Shown piece by piece: positions 6,130 through 7,786 of a DNA stretch of 7,786 bases; position 1 is the first letter of the stretch; every line of letters begins with the position of its first letter. Both the position numbers and the translations under genes were made by a program. The notes beneath the pieces are model-generated. The model searched no databases, was not told the DNA's origin, and saw only the letters and a list, made by a program, of their open reading frames with translations. The DNA lies in the NCBI GenBank assembly GCA_947373775.1, contig CANBZE010000072.1, forward strand, positions 1 to 7,786. The letters are read 5' to 3'. The DNA comes from Alphaproteobacteria bacterium. GTDB taxonomy: Bacteria > Pseudomonadota > Alphaproteobacteria > Micropepsales > Micropepsaceae.

Positions 6130-7786
6130 TGCGCGCGCTCGAAAATCCAGACCGGCTCGTTCAGGCTGTCATGGATATGAACGGCGGGCCAGAACCGGCC
6201 CGGCGATGCCACATGCACCAGCCGGTATGGCAGCTTTTCACCTACCAGCTGCGTGAAATACATGTGCGCGTCGCTGTTGCGGAAATCCAGTTCCTGCATC
6301 CAGGAATAGCGATGACCCGGCGGCAGTGGACTGGCGGGCCGCAGATAGCGCCGCGCCCAGGCGGTGCTGAGCACCACATAGCGCGCGCCGCGCGGCGCGA
6401 TGAAGGCGCCCCGCACTTCGCGCACGCCCGGCAGGGGATTGCGCAGCTTCAGATCACCCTGCCCCACACGCGTCACAGCCGCGTCCTTGGGAAAGCGCGG
6501 CAGGAAGCAGTTCTGGCCATAGGTCTCGATGGAGTCGCCGGGGCGGACATGCGCGACCATCCAGCTTTCGGCGTCATAACGCGGATCGAACAGCATGGCG
6601 GCGTTGATGGCGATGGCCTGGTGCAGCGCCAGCAAGGCCGTCACCGCGACCACACCCTGTGCCGTTCGCCGCAACCAGGGCCGGGCATGGCCGATCATCT
6701 CCACCGCGATGCCGATATAGACGCAGGCCAGCACGGCTTGCGGCAACAGGAAACGGTCATCGCTGCGCAGGGCGGCGAAGTTGAAGCAGACCGTAAAGGA
6801 GATGATGGCCAGCAGGGGCAGAAACCCTGCCACATTGCGCCGCGCACCTGTCAACCACACGCCAATGCCGGTCAGCCCTAGCGCGGCAAGTCCGTAACCA
6901 TGCGCGTAAGTGCGCATCATGTCGCCCAGCAGCGCCGTCCAACCCGCAGGCCCATGCCAATATTCCGCATAGCTCTGGCTGGCGGGACCGGCGAGAAAGC
7001 CAAGGCGTTTCACAAAGCCGCCGGGATTGGTGATGGCGCCGTCCAGCAACAACACCGCAATCAGCGCAACCACTGCCGCCGGCAGCAAAGTCAGCGCGAT
7101 CTTCCGCGCATTGGCGCGGGTCCATTCGTCCACCGCAAAACAAAAGATCAGGAACAGCGGCAGACTCAGCAAGAACAGGGCATAGGCCTGGTCCTTGGTC
7201 GCGACTGCGGCGGCGGCGAACAACGCCGCGCCCCACCAGCGCCGCACCTGTTGTTCGATCACCGCGCGCATGCACCACAGCAGCGACAGCAGTCCCCAGA
7301 ACAGGTAGGGCACGTCCAGATTGCCGACCTGGCCATAATAGGTGAGCCCGAAATTCAGCGTGCAGGCGGCGGCGGCGAAAAGTCCCGCCCGCTTTCCCGC
7401 CACCAGCCGCGCCATCTCGTGCACGATACCGATGATGCCCAGCGACAGGACCAGGCTAACCAGCCGCCCTGTCACCGCGAACCAGGTCATGTGCTCCGGC
7501 TTGATGAATTCGCCGATCACGTCGGGCTGGCGCAGCGACGGTGCGTGCAGCAGCGCGATCACGATGCTGGGAAAATTCAGGATCGCCAGCCAGATCGCGT
7601 GCAGCGGCGGATAGGTGAAATAGGAACCGGGCTTCCAGGTCAGCGCCAGCGCCGTGAGAAAGTTGCGCGGCGTAAAGCCGTCATCGTCCCAGCCGTCCGA
7701 CGCGGGCAGCCCCCAGGACAACCCGGCCAGGCGCAAACCCGCCGCCACCAGCAGGATCCAGAACAGCGGATTGCGCAGCCAGCCTC
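6126..7786 (-). CDS. GT39/PMT-type integral membrane glycosyltransferase, 5' end outside the window
   Basis: A 553-residue C-terminal portion of a polytopic GT-C protein. The frame stays open to the right edge and the codons beyond 7748 (WLRNPLFWILLV) complete a first membrane helix, so the GTG at 7748 is not the start. After helix 1 (about to fragment residue 27) comes a loop with the acidic motif GWDDDGFTP (three Asp, bases 7680-7688), then YFTYPPLH, both typical of PMT/ArnT-like enzymes that use polyprenyl-phosphate sugars. VGNLDVPYLFW and ATKDQAYALF further on also fit the PMT_2 fold. About ten more hydrophobic spans follow, then a soluble C-terminal domain of about 150 residues. The likely role is transfer of a sugar to a lipid-linked glycan, or less likely a protein, in the periplasm. 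The stop overlaps the downstream GT4 start by 4 bases. The substrate is not determinable. Confidence 0.82.
   Translation of the reverse strand, partial: GWLRNPLFWILLVAAGLRLAGLSWGLPASDGWDDDGFTPRNFLTALALTWKPGSYFTYPPLHAIWLAILNFPSIVIALLHAPSLRQPDVIGEFIKPEHMTWFAVTGRLVSLVLSLGIIGIVHEMARLVAGKRAGLFAAAACTLNFGLTYYGQVGNLDVPYLFWGLLSLLWCMRAVIEQQVRRWWGAALFAAAAVATKDQAYALFLLSLPLFLIFCFAVDEWTRANARKIALTLLPAAVVALIAVLLLDGAITNPGGFVKRLGFLAGPASQSYAEYWHGPAGWTALLGDMMRTYAHGYGLAALGLTGIGVWLTGARRNVAGFLPLLAIISFTVCFNFAALRSDDRFLLPQAVLACVYIGIAVEMIGHARPWLRRTAQGVVAVTALLALHQAIAINAAMLFDPRYDAESWMVAHVRPGDSIETYGQNCFLPRFPKDAAVTRVGQGDLKLRNPLPGVREVRGAFIAPRGARYVVLSTAWARRYLRPASPLPPGHRYSWMQELDFRNSDAHMYFTQLVGEKLPYRLVHVASPGRFWPAVHIHDSLNEPVWIFERAQ

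Noticed and set aside
5020..6180. Long open frame (386 codons) antisense to the third GT4 gene
   Set aside because: Low-complexity, Arg/Gln/His-rich product with no motif; it mirrors a well-supported GT4 gene on the - strand.
7746..7748. GTG as the start of the PMT-type gene
   Set aside because: The frame remains open to the window edge and the upstream codons complete the first membrane helix, so the gene is simply cut by the window.

Overview
The window is compact, GC-rich bacterial DNA with strong GC bias at third codon positions. It holds seven genes and essentially no intergenic space. Gene style and content (an alpha-oxoamine synthase, a sphingolipid-type desaturase and many glycosyltransferases) suit a Gram-negative bacterium, most plausibly a sphingolipid-making alphaproteobacterium. 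That placement is an inference and no marker gene in the window settles it.

Layout. Left half, + strand, tightly packed: (1) the 3' end of a PLP-dependent alpha-oxoamine synthase (serine palmitoyltransferase / AONS / KBL superfamily), ending at 358; (2) a membrane di-iron desaturase, 361-1317, that closely resembles eukaryotic dihydroceramide delta-4 desaturases (DEGS/DES1); (3) a GT4 glycosyltransferase, 1322-2464, of the SqdX/PimB/MgtA lipid-glycosylating type; (4) a second GT4 glycosyltransferase, 2461-3633. Right half, - strand, read from the right edge: (5) a GT39/PMT-type integral membrane glycosyltransferase, 7786-6126, whose start lies outside the window; (6) a third GT4 enzyme, 6129-5086; (7) an integral membrane mannosyltransferase of the GT22 family (PIG-B/ALG9-like), 5093-3597. 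The two sets converge and their 3' ends overlap by 37 bp.

Working model (inference). The + strand operon would make a sphingoid base with the oxoamine synthase, desaturate or hydroxylate it at C4 of the (dihydro)ceramide, and add sugars on the cytoplasmic face with the two GT4 enzymes. The - strand operon adds one more cytoplasmic GT4 and two GT-C enzymes. These probably use polyprenyl-phosphate sugars on the periplasmic face to extend a glycan. Whether both operons act on the same glycolipid is not shown by the sequence. The most unusual feature is the pairing of a DEGS-like desaturase with an oxoamine synthase and glycosyltransferases in a bacterium, facing a GT22 enzyme of a family best known from eukaryotic GPI-anchor and N-glycan assembly.

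No RNA genes, mobile elements, CRISPR arrays, convincing terminators or promoters were seen. Both operons appear to start outside the window. No stretch longer than 4 bases lies between neighbouring genes.
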